Shown: positions 1 through 7,412 of the stretch, piece by piece | Layout of the letters: each line of letters starts with the position of its first letter | Numbering within the stretch: the first letter of the stretch is position 1 | DNA from: an uncultured Cellvibrio sp. | GTDB lineage: Bacteria; Pseudomonadota; Gammaproteobacteria; Pseudomonadales; Cellvibrionaceae | Assembly (NCBI GenBank): GCA_946481735.1 | Contig: CAMLOU010000109.1 | Coordinates: 1 to 14,452 of the forward strand | Direction: 5' to 3' | DNA length: 14,452 nucleotides | Program-made: the position numbers and the translations under genes | Notes under the pieces: model-generated | What the model was told of the DNA's origin: nothing | The model's database searches: none | The model's input: only the letters and a program-made list of their open reading frames with translations

Positions 1-351
1 GGTACAACAGTAGCGGCAACCAGCGCCGAAGGGTGTATCATCGGCAGCAATTATTGGCTGAACCGCAGCCTGTCGCTCTTGCGCTGTCATGGCTCGCTGA
101 CCGATCTCAACCCGGTGCGCGATTGTCGCCCGGACAGCAAGGCACTGGCTTCGTTGACCAAGGATTTCGCGGAGTACAAATTGCGCGAAAAACACGGCGA
201 CAAAATTGATGCCGTCGAACAGAAAGTGGATGCAAAAAAAGATGAGTTGCGGGAAAAACTCAACGAAAAATTGGGCGGTGAAGACGCAGGGAAAAAAGCC
301 GAAGACCTGTTAAAAAATATCTTCAACAAAAAGAAACAAGATGAGCAATGA
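1..351 (+). CDS. asmA: AsmA-family protein, C-terminal end (partial, 5' end outside window)
   Basis: The frame is open from the first base and ends at a TGA, giving the last 116 residues of a larger protein. AsmA-family proteins are large inner-membrane-anchored periplasmic proteins linked to outer-membrane lipid homeostasis and assembly. What is visible is the end of the folded domain, with three cysteines (around residues 12, 29 and 42 of the fragment), followed by a Lys/Glu-rich helical tail (about residues 60–116) that is probably coiled-coil. The call rests on tail character and position: in pseudomonads an asmA gene directly precedes mutY, and here the gene overlaps the mutY start by 11 bases, implying co-transcription and translational coupling. 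A TTG at 79 can be read as a start, but the open frame upstream shows it is internal. The family call is fairly likely, not certain, from so short a piece. Confidence 0.68.
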   Translation, partial: GTTVAATSAEGCIIGSNYWLNRSLSLLRCHGSLTDLNPVRDCRPDSKALASLTKDFAEYKLREKHGDKIDAVEQKVDAKKDELREKLNEKLGGEDAGKKAEDLLKNIFNKKKQDEQ

Positions 352-1399
352 TTTTTCCCGCGCCGTCCTTACCTGGTTTGATAAACACGGTCGCAAAACC
401 CTGCCCTGGCAACAGGGCATTACGCCTTATCGCGTGTGGTTATCCGAGATCATGTTGCAACAGACCCAGGTCACCACGGTCATTCCATACTTTGAGCGTT
501 TTGTTGCGCGTTTTCCGGATGTAGCCAGCCTCGCGGCTGCACCGATTGATGACGTACTGCATTTATGGACCGGCTTGGGCTATTACGCCCGGGCGCGCAA
601 CCTGCATCGCTGTGCCCAAGCTGTCGTACGCGATTACGCTGGCGAATTTCCTGATAGCGTCGAGGCACTGGCAGAATTACCGGGTATCGGCCGCTCTACC
701 GCTGGCGCTATTGTGAGTATTGCGTTCAAACAACGCGCCGCGATCCTTGATGGCAATGTCAAACGCGTACTGGCCCGCCACCATGCTGTCGCTGGCTGGC
801 CCGGCGAAGCCAATACCCTGAAAACCTTGTGGGCCCACGCCGAAACACACACCCCCAAAAAACGCGTCAATGATTACACCCAGGCGATGATGGATCTCGG
901 TGCCACCTTGTGCACACGCAGTAAACCCGCCTGCGAACGCTGTCCGGTGATGAGCACCTGTGTAGCCTATGCAACGGGCAAGGTGAGCGTGTATCCCGGT
1001 AAAAAACCGAAGAAAACCTTGCCGGAAAAAACCGTGCAACTGCTGATGCTGCGCAATCCATCCGGCGATATCTTATTGCAACAACGACCGCCGCAGGGCA
1101 TCTGGGGTGGGCTGTGGAGCTTTCCGGAGATTGCGTTGGATATGGATGCTGAAGGCTACGCGGAGGATCGTTTCGGCAAGGTTGCCACCAGTGAAACCTG
1201 GGATGCTTATCGCCACACGTTTAGCCATTATCATCTCGATATTACCCCGGTCTTAATACAATTAAAAAAAACACCCACTAATATTGCCGAAGCGCACCAG
1301 ACGCTCTGGTACAACCCGCACCAACCCGGCACCATCGGATTGGCCGCGCCGGTAAAGAAATTATTGGAAAAATTAGCGGAGTTTGATCCTCGGCGTTAA
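341..1399 (+). CDS. mutY: Adenine DNA glycosylase MutY
   Basis: A 352-aa base-excision-repair glycosylase that removes adenine mispaired with 8-oxoguanine, working with MutT and MutM. The catalytic Glu is E36 in a [10 protein letters not shown] motif. A helix-hairpin-helix with [10 protein letters not shown] (residues 113–122) is followed by the conserved Asp D137 (LDGNVKRV). Four cysteines C191, C198, C201 and C207 (spacing 6-2-5) bind a [4Fe-4S] cluster. Residues about 230–345 form the NUDIX-like 8-oxoG recognition domain, including the FSH loop at 294–296. Length is normal for the family. The ATG lies inside the 3' end of the preceding asmA-like gene and has only a weak purine-rich ribosome site, so translation is probably coupled. 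The cluster makes the enzyme sensitive to oxidative damage, which fits the usual link to yggX, found downstream after two inserted genes. Confidence 0.97.
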   Translation: MSNDFSRAVLTWFDKHGRKTLPWQQGITPYRVWLSEIMLQQTQVTTVIPYFERFVARFPDVASLAAAPIDDVLHLWTGLGYYARARNLHRCAQAVVRDYAGEFPDSVEALAELPGIGRSTAGAIVSIAFKQRAAILDGNVKRVLARHHAVAGWPGEANTLKTLWAHAETHTPKKRVNDYTQAMMDLGATLCTRSKPACERCPVMSTCVAYATGKVSVYPGKKPKKTLPEKTVQLLMLRNPSGDILLQQRPPQGIWGGLWSFPEIALDMDAEGYAEDRFGKVATSETWDAYRHTFSHYHLDITPVLIQLKKTPTNIAEAHQTLWYNPHQPGTIGLAAPVKKLLEKLAEFDPRR

Positions 1400-1508
1400 A
1401 CGTTCTGTCGTAGGTATGAGCAGGCGCTACAAGGCCGGGCGTGACCTGGCCAGAACCATGTTACAACCGCACACCGCCTTATCTCATCCAACATCTACGG
1501 GTTTTATT

Positions 1509-3278
1509 ATGTCCTCAACCACGCCGGAGCCATTATCGCGTCGCCGCATTCTGCTCGATTTATTACACCCTTATCGATTACGTATCGCCCTCGCGTTGAT
1601 AGCGTTGATCGTGGCAGCGGGTTGCATCCTGTTTATCGGCCAAGGCTTGAAACAAGTTATCGACCACGGCTTTATTGCCGGCAGTGAAGCGTTATTGGAT
1701 TACGCCCTGCTCGGGTTGCTGGGCGTGATTTTGGTGTTATCGCTCGCGACCTTCAGTCGTTTTTATCTCGTATCCTGGCTAGGTGAACGCATCACCGCCG
1801 ACTTACGTCGCCGCGTGTTTGCCCACCTCTTAACCCTGCCCCCGGCCTTCTTCGAACAAAACCGCACCGGTGATGTGCTGTCGCGCTTAACCAACGATAC
1901 AACGCAATTGGAAACGGTGATCGGCTCCAGCGTCTCCATGGCGTTGCGCAACGTTTTGTTGTTGATCGGCGGCTTGATCATGCTGGCGATCACCAGCCTT
2001 AAATTAACCGCGCTGGTGTTATTGGCTATTCCGTTTGTGTTGGTGCCCATCATTACCTTCGGGCGTCGATTGCGTAAGTTGGCGCGGGCCAGCCAGGATC
2101 GCGTCGCGGATGTCGGTGCCTACACTGATGAAGTCATCCACGAAATTCGCACCGTGCAAGCCTACGGTCACGAGAGCGCCTCCACAGCAGAATTCAATGC
2201 GCGCGTGGAAGATACCTTTAGCACTGCCGTAGCCCGCATCCGCCAGCGCGCCCTGTTGGTTGCCGCGGTGATTACACTGGTCTTCAGTGCGATTGCCTTA
2301 ATCTTATGGGTCGGCGGCCACGACGTATTGGCCGGCCGCATCAGCGGCGGTGAATTATCCGCCTTCATTTTCTATGCCGTGGTGGTTGCCGGCGCGATGG
2401 GTACTATCTCCGAGGTGGTCGGCGATTTACAACGCGCCGCCGGTGCGACTGAACGCCTGGTCGAACTGCTGACTACGCCATCCACCATTATCATTGCGCC
2501 ACAGCCCACGCCGTTACCCCAGCCCGCGCGCGGCGCCGTGAGCATGCAGCAGGTGCGTTTTGCCTATCCCACCCGCCCGGACACACCGGTATTCGACGAC
2601 TTTACCCTGGAGATAGCCGCTGGTGAAAAGGTGGCATTGGTCGGCCCCTCGGGCGCCGGGAAAACCACGGTGTTTCAGCTTCTGCAACGCTTTTACGATC
2701 CCCTGGCTGGCAGGGTTTGTATCGATGGTATCGACTTAACAACAGCTGACCTCAATGACGTGCGCCGGCATATTGCCCTGGTGCCGCAAGACCCGGTGAT
2801 CTTCGCCACCAGCGTGCGCGATAACGTGCGCTACGCGCGACCGGATGCCAATGACGATGACGTCATCGCCGCGTGCGAGGCGGCTTATGCGATGGAATTT
2901 ATCCAGGCGCTGCCGGAAGGCCTGGATACGTTTCTCGGCGAGCGCGGTATCCGGTTGTCGGGCGGACAAAAACAACGCCTCGCCATCGCCCGGGCCATCC
3001 TGGCGGATCGTCCAATCCTGTTGCTCGATGAAGCCACCAGCGCACTGGACTCCAACAGCGAACTCGTCGTGCAACAAGCGCTGGAACATCTAATGAAAAA
3101 CCGCACGACGTTGATGATCGCGCACCGTCTCTCCACGGTGGTGAATGCGGATCGCATCCTGGTGCTGCAATCCGGGCGGATTGTGGCCAGCGGCACGCAC
3201 AATAGGTTACTGGCAGAAAATCCCCTCTACCGACAACTGGCGCGCTTGCAATTCCAGTTGGATGCGCCGGTCGTATAG
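1509..3278 (+). CDS. MsbA-related ABC exporter, fused permease and ATPase
   Basis: A 589-aa half-transporter working as a homodimer in the inner membrane. The first about 320 residues form an exporter-type transmembrane domain with about six helices (first near 24–44, second near 66–88). The nucleotide-binding domain has Walker A GPSGAGKTT (379–387), Q-loop Gln427, signature LSGGQ (483–487), Walker B ILLLDE (503–508) and H-loop His539, so it should be active. It resembles the MsbA-related exporter subfamily (TIGR02204-like) of proteobacteria; substrate unknown, and it need not be the essential lipid A flippase. The frame stays open upstream to a TTG at 1383 inside mutY, but family similarity begins near the RRRILL segment, so the ATG at 1509 is the best start even though it lacks a good Shine-Dalgarno; ATG 1416 is an alternative. 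It follows mutY by about 110 bases, possibly in the same transcript. Confidence 0.9.
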   Translation: MSSTTPEPLSRRRILLDLLHPYRLRIALALIALIVAAGCILFIGQGLKQVIDHGFIAGSEALLDYALLGLLGVILVLSLATFSRFYLVSWLGERITADLRRRVFAHLLTLPPAFFEQNRTGDVLSRLTNDTTQLETVIGSSVSMALRNVLLLIGGLIMLAITSLKLTALVLLAIPFVLVPIITFGRRLRKLARASQDRVADVGAYTDEVIHEIRTVQAYGHESASTAEFNARVEDTFSTAVARIRQRALLVAAVITLVFSAIALILWVGGHDVLAGRISGGELSAFIFYAVVVAGAMGTISEVVGDLQRAAGATERLVELLTTPSTIIIAPQPTPLPQPARGAVSMQQVRFAYPTRPDTPVFDDFTLEIAAGEKVALVGPSGAGKTTVFQLLQRFYDPLAGRVCIDGIDLTTADLNDVRRHIALVPQDPVIFATSVRDNVRYARPDANDDDVIAACEAAYAMEFIQALPEGLDTFLGERGIRLSGGQKQRLAIARAILADRPILLLDEATSALDSNSELVVQQALEHLMKNRTTLMIAHRLSTVVNADRILVLQSGRIVASGTHNRLLAENPLYRQLARLQFQLDAPVV

Positions 3279-3383
3279 GCAGGGATATTACACACTGGTG
3301 TACTTGCGTTGCAGCGATGCCCCCTTAAGCCGATAGAGGCCCTCATTACGTTGATAAAAATAAGTTTGGTAAAAAAATTTCCC

Positions 3384-3415
3384 GCCACAACGCCTGAGCT
3401 GTTAGGCTTTGTGGC
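3384..3415. repeat. Long interrupted inverted repeat upstream of the GH2 gene
   Basis: Arms GCCACAA (3384–3390) and TTGTGGC (3409–3415) pair perfectly; after a single C/T mismatch the stem continues as GCCT (3392–3395) with AGGC (3404–3407), closing on an 8-base loop. That is 11 paired bases in a 32-base element. No T run follows, so it is a poor intrinsic terminator; it could be an operator or a 5'-leader hairpin for the GH2 gene that starts 95 bases later. A second short hairpin, GCCCC (3450–3454) with GGGGC (3462–3466), lies further down the same leader. The rest of 3279–3509 holds no gene I can support. Confidence 0.5.
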
Positions 3416-3509
3416 CTATTGATCTCTGCCTACATTGATACCTGCACAAGCCCCCAGCAGAGGGGCGAGAACATCCGCACAATAACCCGATAATAATGGG
3501 AGACTCACT

Positions 3510-5354
3510 GTGAAAAAAATCATTCATAGCCTGGGGTGGCTTGCCGTGTTGCTCAGCGGCATCGCGAGCGCTGCAGACACCGCGCTACAGGTTTATACAC
3601 GCGACACCCACTCACTCAATGGCGAGTGGCGCATCATTGTCGATCCTTACGAGAACGGTTTTTATAACTACCGTTATGAGCCTTTTGATCAACAGGAAAA
3701 TCCTTCCGTTAACGCCTTCTTCACCGACTCGAAGATGCAAAAGTCCACCGACCTGGTGGAATACGATTTTGATAAGGCCCCCACACTGCAAGTCCCCGGC
3801 GACTGGAATACGCAAAACGAAAAACTCTATTACTACGAAGGCAGCGTGTGGTATCGCAAAACATTTGATGCGCCGGCGATGCAAGATATGGATCGCGTCT
3901 TTGTCTATTTTGGTGCAGTTAATTATCGGGCCGATGTGTACCTGAATGGAAAAAAGCTCGGTGTTCACGTCGGCGGATTCACACCTTTTCATTATGAAAT
4001 TACCGGCAAGTTAAAAGCGAAACACAATTCGCTGATCATTAAAGTCGACAACAAACGTCACGCCAATGCCGTGCCCACATTGAACACCGACTGGTGGAAC
4101 TACGGTGGCATTACGCGCACCGTGCAATTGGTGGTTGTGCCGGAAACATTTATTCGTGACTACACCATCGCACTGACGTCACTGGAAAATAAAACCGTGT
4201 CCGGCCGCGTATTACTTGACGGTGCCAAAGGCGGCGAAACCGTGCAACTGACACTGCCTGAATTGAACATCAAACAAACACTCAAAGCGGATAAAAACGG
4301 GCAGGCAAGTTTCCGCTTCTCCGTGCCCGATGCGCAGCTCTGGTCACCGGAAAACCCCAAGCGTTATACCGTTGAACTCCAGTCAGGTGCAGACACGTTG
4401 ACCGACAAGATCGGGTTGCGCACCATCACCACCAAAGGAAAACAATTGCTGCTGAATGGCGAGCCATTGTTCCTGCGCGGCATTTCCGTGCACGAAGAAT
4501 ATTCAGCCGAGAACGGCGGGCGTGTGCGCAACAAAGGCGAAGCAAAACAATTGCTCCTCTGGGCCAAGGACTTGAACGCGAATTTTGTGCGGCTCGCCCA
4601 TTATCCGCACAACGAAGATATGGTGCGTCTCGCCGATGAAATGGGGCTGTTAGTCTGGTCGGAAATCCCCGTGTACTGGACCATCAATTGGACCAACGAA
4701 GCCACGTACCAAAATGCCGAAGACCAACTCAGCGCGATGATCGAGCGCGATAAAAATCGCGCGGCTATCATCATCTGGTCCCTCGCCAATGAAACCCCCG
4801 TGTCTGATGCGCGCAATCGTTTTCTCGAACGCCTGGCAAAAAAAGCGCGCTCACTGGATAACACGCGTTTGCTCAGCGCCGCGATGGAAAAACATTATCG
4901 TAGCGACAACCCCAATATTGCCGTGGTGGAAGATCCGCTCGCCGAACTTGTCGACCTGGTGAGTTTTAATCAGTACATCGGCTGGTACGATGGTCTGCCG
5001 GAAAAAGCAGAGCGCGTCACCTGGGAAATCCCTTACGACAAGCCGGTGTTTATCAGCGAATTCGGCGGCGGCGCCAAGCAGGGTTACCACGGCGATGCCA
5101 ACACCATCTGGACCGAGGAATACCAGGAAAGCATCTACCTGAAAACCCTCGCCATGCTCGATAAGATCGACGGCTACGTCGGCACCTCGCCCTGGATTCT
5201 GGCCGACTTCCGCTCGCCGCGCCGCCTGCTCAATGGTATCCAGGACGACTTTAATCGCAAGGGTGTCGTGTCCAACAAAGGCATCAAGAAAAAAGCATTT
5301 TATGTACTGCGCGATTACTACCAGGCAAAAGCCAAACCGGCGACGCAGGAATAA
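3510..5354 (+). CDS. Secreted GH2 glycoside hydrolase, beta-glucuronidase-like
   Basis: A 614-aa exported enzyme. The signal peptide is residues 1–21 (KK n-region, hydrophobic core, ASA cleavage site). Then follow the GH2 sugar-binding domain (about 30–210, with jelly-roll motifs VPGDWN and GSVWYRKTF), the immunoglobulin-like domain (about 212–305) and the TIM barrel (about 308–610). The general acid/base is Glu428 in WSLANET and the nucleophile Glu517 in FISEFGGG. The barrel end carries N582-R583-K584, which matches the NxK motif that GH2 beta-glucuronidases use to bind the substrate carboxylate, so a terminal uronic acid is the favoured substrate; a beta-galacturonidase or other GH2 exo-enzyme is possible. 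The likely role is trimming plant glucuronides or oligouronides in the periplasm or outside the cell. The start is GTG at 3510 with GGGAGA eight bases upstream. It sits between an exporter gene and yggX and seems functionally separate from both. Confidence 0.88.
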   Translation: MKKIIHSLGWLAVLLSGIASAADTALQVYTRDTHSLNGEWRIIVDPYENGFYNYRYEPFDQQENPSVNAFFTDSKMQKSTDLVEYDFDKAPTLQVPGDWNTQNEKLYYYEGSVWYRKTFDAPAMQDMDRVFVYFGAVNYRADVYLNGKKLGVHVGGFTPFHYEITGKLKAKHNSLIIKVDNKRHANAVPTLNTDWWNYGGITRTVQLVVVPETFIRDYTIALTSLENKTVSGRVLLDGAKGGETVQLTLPELNIKQTLKADKNGQASFRFSVPDAQLWSPENPKRYTVELQSGADTLTDKIGLRTITTKGKQLLLNGEPLFLRGISVHEEYSAENGGRVRNKGEAKQLLLWAKDLNANFVRLAHYPHNEDMVRLADEMGLLVWSEIPVYWTINWTNEATYQNAEDQLSAMIERDKNRAAIIIWSLANETPVSDARNRFLERLAKKARSLDNTRLLSAAMEKHYRSDNPNIAVVEDPLAELVDLVSFNQYIGWYDGLPEKAERVTWEIPYDKPVFISEFGGGAKQGYHGDANTIWTEEYQESIYLKTLAMLDKIDGYVGTSPWILADFRSPRRLLNGIQDDFNRKGVVSNKGIKKKAFYVLRDYYQAKAKPATQE

Positions 5355-5362
5355 CGCCATCC

Positions 5363-5387
5363 GCGCATCTGTTACATCCGGATGCGC
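5363..5387 (+). terminator. Weak hairpin after the GH2 gene
   Basis: GCGCATC (5363–5369) and GATGCGC (5381–5387) form a 7-bp perfect stem nine bases after the GH2 stop codon. An overlapping alternative pairing, CATCCG (5358–5363) with CGGATG (5379–5384), is possible. No T run follows, so it may be a weak or Rho-assisted terminator, an mRNA-end stabiliser, or neither. Confidence 0.35.
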
Positions 5388-5455
5388 AAATCGCTGGCAT
5401 CCACCGGGCTGCGCCGTTATCCTGCGCGCTCCCGAATGTAGCAGGAGGATTCACC

Positions 5456-5731
5456 ATGCCTCGTACCGTTTTCTGTCGCAAATACAAGCAGGAACTGGAA
5501 GGCCTTGACCAACCGCCGTACCCCGGCGCCAAAGGCCAGGACATCTACGACAACATCTCCAAAAAAGCCTGGCAGGAATGGATGGCACACCAGACCATGC
5601 TGATCAACGAGAAACGCCTCAGCCTGATGGACATGGGCGCCCGGACGTATCTGGCGGAACAAATGACACGCTTTCTCTCCGGGGAAGACTATGATCAGGC
5701 GGAAGGTTACGTGCCGCCGAGCAATAAATAA
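5456..5731 (+). CDS. yggX: Probable Fe(2+)-trafficking protein YggX
   Basis: A 91-aa cytosolic protein of normal family length. It shows the diagnostic N-terminus with Cys7 ([10 protein letters not shown]), the [16 protein letters not shown] segment (residues 21–36) and the near-invariant [18 protein letters not shown] block (about 40–57). YggX family members help protect or repair oxidation-sensitive Fe-S proteins and are tied to iron handling under oxidative stress; MutY is one of the Fe-S enzymes linked to it. The start is fixed by a strong AGGAGG at 5443–5448, eight bases from the ATG. In pseudomonads yggX directly follows mutY; here an ABC exporter and a GH2 gene lie between, so it probably has its own expression signals. 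Confidence 0.96.
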   Translation: MPRTVFCRKYKQELEGLDQPPYPGAKGQDIYDNISKKAWQEWMAHQTMLINEKRLSLMDMGARTYLAEQMTRFLSGEDYDQAEGYVPPSNK

Positions 5732-5782
5732 CCAACCGGCATAAAGATCGCGGAGAAAGAGGACAAAATTGCTGCCGCAGGC

Positions 5783-5811
5783 TTGACTCGCTCTGGCCGA
5801 GCAGGTTTAAT
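5783..5811 (+). promoter_or_regulatory. Sigma-70 promoter of the tRNA-Phe gene
   Basis: TTGACT (-35, 5783–5788), a 17-base spacer and TTTAAT (-10, 5806–5811) precede the tRNA by 29 bases. The stretch after the -10 box is GC-rich (ACGCGCC), the discriminator type seen at stringently controlled stable-RNA promoters, so shut-down during starvation is expected. Confidence 0.75.
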
Positions 5812-5840
5812 ACGCGCCTCTTGCGCAAGCAAGATTCCAA

Positions 5841-5916
5841 GCCCAGATAGCTCAGTCGGTAGAGCAGTGGATTGAAAATCCTCGTGTCGGTGGTTCGATT
5901 CCGCCTCTGGGCACCA
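5841..5916 (+). tRNA. tRNA-Phe (GAA anticodon)
   Basis: A 76-base cloverleaf with encoded CCA. The acceptor stem GCCCAGA pairs with TCTGGGC, then ACCA. The D-arm holds AGCTCAGTCGGTAGAGC, the anticodon GAA is at 5874–5876 in a TTGAAAA loop, and the T-arm contains GGTTCGATTCC. It matches the general form of enterobacterial tRNA-Phe closely. tRNA 3' ends are common integration sites, and the sequence just downstream looks accessory. Confidence 0.98.
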
Positions 5917-5947
5917 TACAGAAAACCGATACAGTCCGATATCGTCT

Positions 5948-5975
5948 AAAAGCCCGCGTAATTGCGGGCTTTTTT
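5948..5975 (+). terminator. Intrinsic terminator of tRNA-Phe
   Basis: AGCCCGC (5951–5957) pairs with GCGGGCT (5964–5970) around a six-base loop; an A-run before and a T-run after (to 5975) complete a textbook Rho-independent terminator 35 bases past the tRNA. Confidence 0.93.
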
Positions 5976-6100
5976 GTTTATGCTCCATCCATTACTGTCC
6001 TATCCAATCCATACGAATCCGACGATTTTTTGGGGTACATTTCGGTGTACATCAGATACGCAACTACCATGTGCCCCAAACGGCGTATGAGGTAGACGCA

Positions 6101-6181
6101 ATGGCATTTACAGATACCGATACTACCGATAAGGTTCGATTTGAGGGCATGGACGGCGTCTTTGCAGTGATGGACACCTGA
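6101..6181 (+). CDS. Very short ORF (26 aa) leading into the Q-like gene
   Basis: ATG at 6101 has a good ribosome site, GAGG (6089–6092), eight bases upstream. It encodes 26 residues and ends in TGA at 6179–6181. The next ATG (6182) follows immediately in the same frame, so only one stop codon separates it from the antiterminator-like gene, which has no clear ribosome site of its own. It may be a leader peptide allowing termination–reinitiation, the true N-terminus of the next protein cut by a nonsense mutation, or a fragment of a former phage gene (its MAFTDT start recalls tyrosine integrase N-termini, weak evidence). Upstream lies a short GGTACAT / GTGTACAT repeat (about 6034–6052), also integrase-promoter-like. 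No function is claimed. Confidence 0.4.
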   Translation: MAFTDTDTTDKVRFEGMDGVFAVMDT

Positions 6182-6526
6182 ATGAAAAAATACTTACTTA
6201 TGATTGAGCAATGGGGGCTTTGGGTGCGTGGCAGCCGTGACGCAGATTTAAAAGCGCGGAGCTCCATGTTGGAAGTGATGCAATTGGTTAAGCCTAGCCG
6301 ATCTATTTATCCTTCAATTACTGATGATGCTTTAAGGGTTGATCGTGCAGTAGCGGCATTGGGTAAGGCCGATCAACAATTGAAAGAAATTATTTCTTGC
6401 CGGTTTGCGTGTGATTACAGCATGCAGCAAATTGCGGCTCGTTTTAACGCCTCTCGCGACTCTGTGACAAAGCAGCTCGGTCAAGCAACTGGATTTGTTG
6501 CTGGAGTATTGGCGGCAAGAGATTAG
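6182..6526 (+). CDS. Phage antitermination protein Q-like, solitary
   Basis: A 114-aa protein resembling the small phage late antiterminator family (Phage_antitermQ, PF06530-like). It has an N-terminal helix with a W-G-x-W pattern (residues 11–14), a central D-D-A motif at 48–50 preceding an Arg/Asp-rich helix, and a C-terminal helix-turn-helix (about 78–104, with MQQIAARFNASRDSVTKQLGQA) like sigma region 4. Phage Q proteins of this class modify RNA polymerase at the late promoter to read through terminators. No lysis, packaging or replication genes are nearby, so this is a phage leftover or a domesticated regulator. Its ATG abuts the stop of a 26-codon ORF in the same frame, and base use is more AT-rich than the flanking genes. 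Family call from motif pattern only; confidence moderate. Confidence 0.6.
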   Translation: MKKYLLMIEQWGLWVRGSRDADLKARSSMLEVMQLVKPSRSIYPSITDDALRVDRAVAALGKADQQLKEIISCRFACDYSMQQIAARFNASRDSVTKQLGQATGFVAGVLAARD

Positions 6527-6535
6527 CGCCCGTAG

Positions 6536-6820
6536 TTACGCAGGACGCAACTCACGCAACGTTTCCGGGTGGCGCAATGCAATTTGCAATAGCGTTTTGG
6601 CTGCACCAGACGGCTGCTTCCGGCCTTGCTCCCATTCTTGCAAAGTACGTTTACTCACCCCCAAAAGCTCAGCAAACGCAGATTGCGATAAGCCTACTTT
6701 GTTGCGAGCTTCTACGGCGGTGGATACTTCTACCTGATGAACGCGAGCAGCTTTACCGGCCTTCATTTCTTTTACTGACTGCAGCAAATCGGCCTGGAAT
6801 TTTTCAAGCTCTTTATCCAT
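6536..6820 (-). CDS. higA: HigA2-type antitoxin, XRE-family DNA-binding protein
   Basis: A 94-aa antitoxin and autorepressor. Residues about 1–35 form a charged, probably flexible toxin-neutralising N-terminus; residues about 42–68 form a Cro/C1-type helix-turn-helix (LSQSAFAELLGVSKRTLQEWEQGRKQP), followed by the RHPETL stretch typical of the HigA2/NadS type. It is the second gene of a two-gene operon and its start overlaps the toxin stop by 8 bases, the toxin-first order expected of hig modules. It should bind the toxin and repress the shared promoter near 7128–7200. Confidence 0.88.
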   Translation of the reverse strand: MDKELEKFQADLLQSVKEMKAGKAARVHQVEVSTAVEARNKVGLSQSAFAELLGVSKRTLQEWEQGRKQPSGAAKTLLQIALRHPETLRELRPA

Positions 6821-7127
6821 GGTGAATGGCCTCTTTAAGTTGATTTAAAAATACAGCGGGCAAGTTCTCATACTTGGCTTTGGTGTAGGCAATCAGCAGC
6901 CATATTTGTCCGTCATCAAGCATGTTGTAATAGATAACTCTTGCCCCTCCACGCTTACCCATTCCAGATCGTGACCAACGTACCTTACGCAAGCCGCTTG
7001 CACCGGGAATTACATCACCTGCCAGCGGGTTTTCCGCTATCCATGCAATGAATGCTTCCCGTTCGTCATCTTGCCAAATATCGGCGGCATACTTCTGAAA
7101 AGTGGGGGTTTCGATAATGGTGTACAT
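6813..7127 (-). CDS. higB: HigB2-type mRNA interferase toxin, RelE superfamily
   Basis: A 104-aa toxin of the RelE/HigB fold, which cleaves mRNA in the ribosomal A site. The central block (about residues 38–68) contains GDVIPGASGLRKVRW and GMGKRGGARVIYY, the basic core characteristic of HigB2-like toxins such as that of Vibrio cholerae, recognised from memory. The C-terminal strand and Y-T-K-x-x segment (81–87) also fit. Length is normal and no frameshift is seen, so it may be active. It is first in the operon, with the antitoxin overlapping its 3' end. The ribosome site is weak and a palindrome ends 10 bases upstream of the ATG, so expression is probably low and repressible. Confidence 0.88.
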   Translation of the reverse strand: MYTIIETPTFQKYAADIWQDDEREAFIAWIAENPLAGDVIPGASGLRKVRWSRSGMGKRGGARVIYYNMLDDGQIWLLIAYTKAKYENLPAVFLNQLKEAIHHG

Positions 7128-7137
7128 AGACGAAGTG

Positions 7138-7152
7138 TACGCCTAAAGCGTA
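7138..7152. promoter_or_regulatory. Palindromic operator candidate of the higBA operon
   Basis: TACGC (7138–7142), five bases, GCGTA (7148–7152) form a perfect inverted repeat 10 bases upstream of the toxin ATG on the minus strand. A weak -10-like TATACG on that strand overlaps its distal arm. Its size and place suit the HTH antitoxin acting as autorepressor; binding is inferred. Confidence 0.5.
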
Positions 7153-7160
7153 TAGCGGTA

Positions 7161-7200
7161 AAGCCTTTTTATGCTATGTAAAACGGCCTTTAAAAGGCTT
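7161..7200. repeat. Nested AAGCCTTTT inverted repeats upstream of higBA
   Basis: AAGCCTTTT (7161–7169) and AAAAGGCTT (7192–7200) are perfect 9-bp inverted arms with 22 bases between. A third half-site makes a tight palindrome, GCCTTT (7186–7191), A, AAAGGC (7193–7198). No T run follows on either strand. This may be a second operator for a DNA-binding protein, possibly the antitoxin or an unlinked regulator. Confidence 0.4.
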
Positions 7201-7272
7201 GGGGAGAGCGTTCGTCGATTAAAATCCATTGAGATCAACTACATAGTAATCGCTCCCCGCGTTCCTCACTGT

Positions 7273-7300
7273 AAAAAGCGGATCGGGCCTTTTTTGTTTT
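7273..7300. terminator. Possible bidirectional terminator
   Basis: AAAAAGC (7273–7279) can pair with GC-CTTTTT (7287–7294, one bulged C), followed on the + strand by more T and GTTTT. On the minus strand the same element ends in a T5 run and lies about 120 bases after the 100-aa gene. The stem is mostly A-T, so strength is doubtful. Confidence 0.35.
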
Positions 7301-7412
7301 TGGGCATGTAAAAGACCATCCATTGATGAACGACAGAAAAACTAAAAACGGAATTGCTGAGTAATTTTTGAAGGAACCGGGAAAATGCTTTAAGCAGACG
7401 AGTATCGTTTAA

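Noticed and set aside
1383..1508. Extended N-terminus of the ABC exporter from TTG 1383
   Set aside because: The first 42 residues overlap mutY, do not resemble exporter N-termini, and an ATG just before the conserved region fits better.
4851..5360. Minus-strand open frame of 169 codons opposite the GH2 gene
   Set aside because: Lies wholly against a well-supported coding region with catalytic motifs; no ribosome site and composition of a shadow frame.
5707..5988. Minus-strand open frame of 93 codons across the tRNA-Phe gene
   Set aside because: It is the antisense of a clear tRNA and its terminator; such frames over tRNA genes are well-known false annotations.
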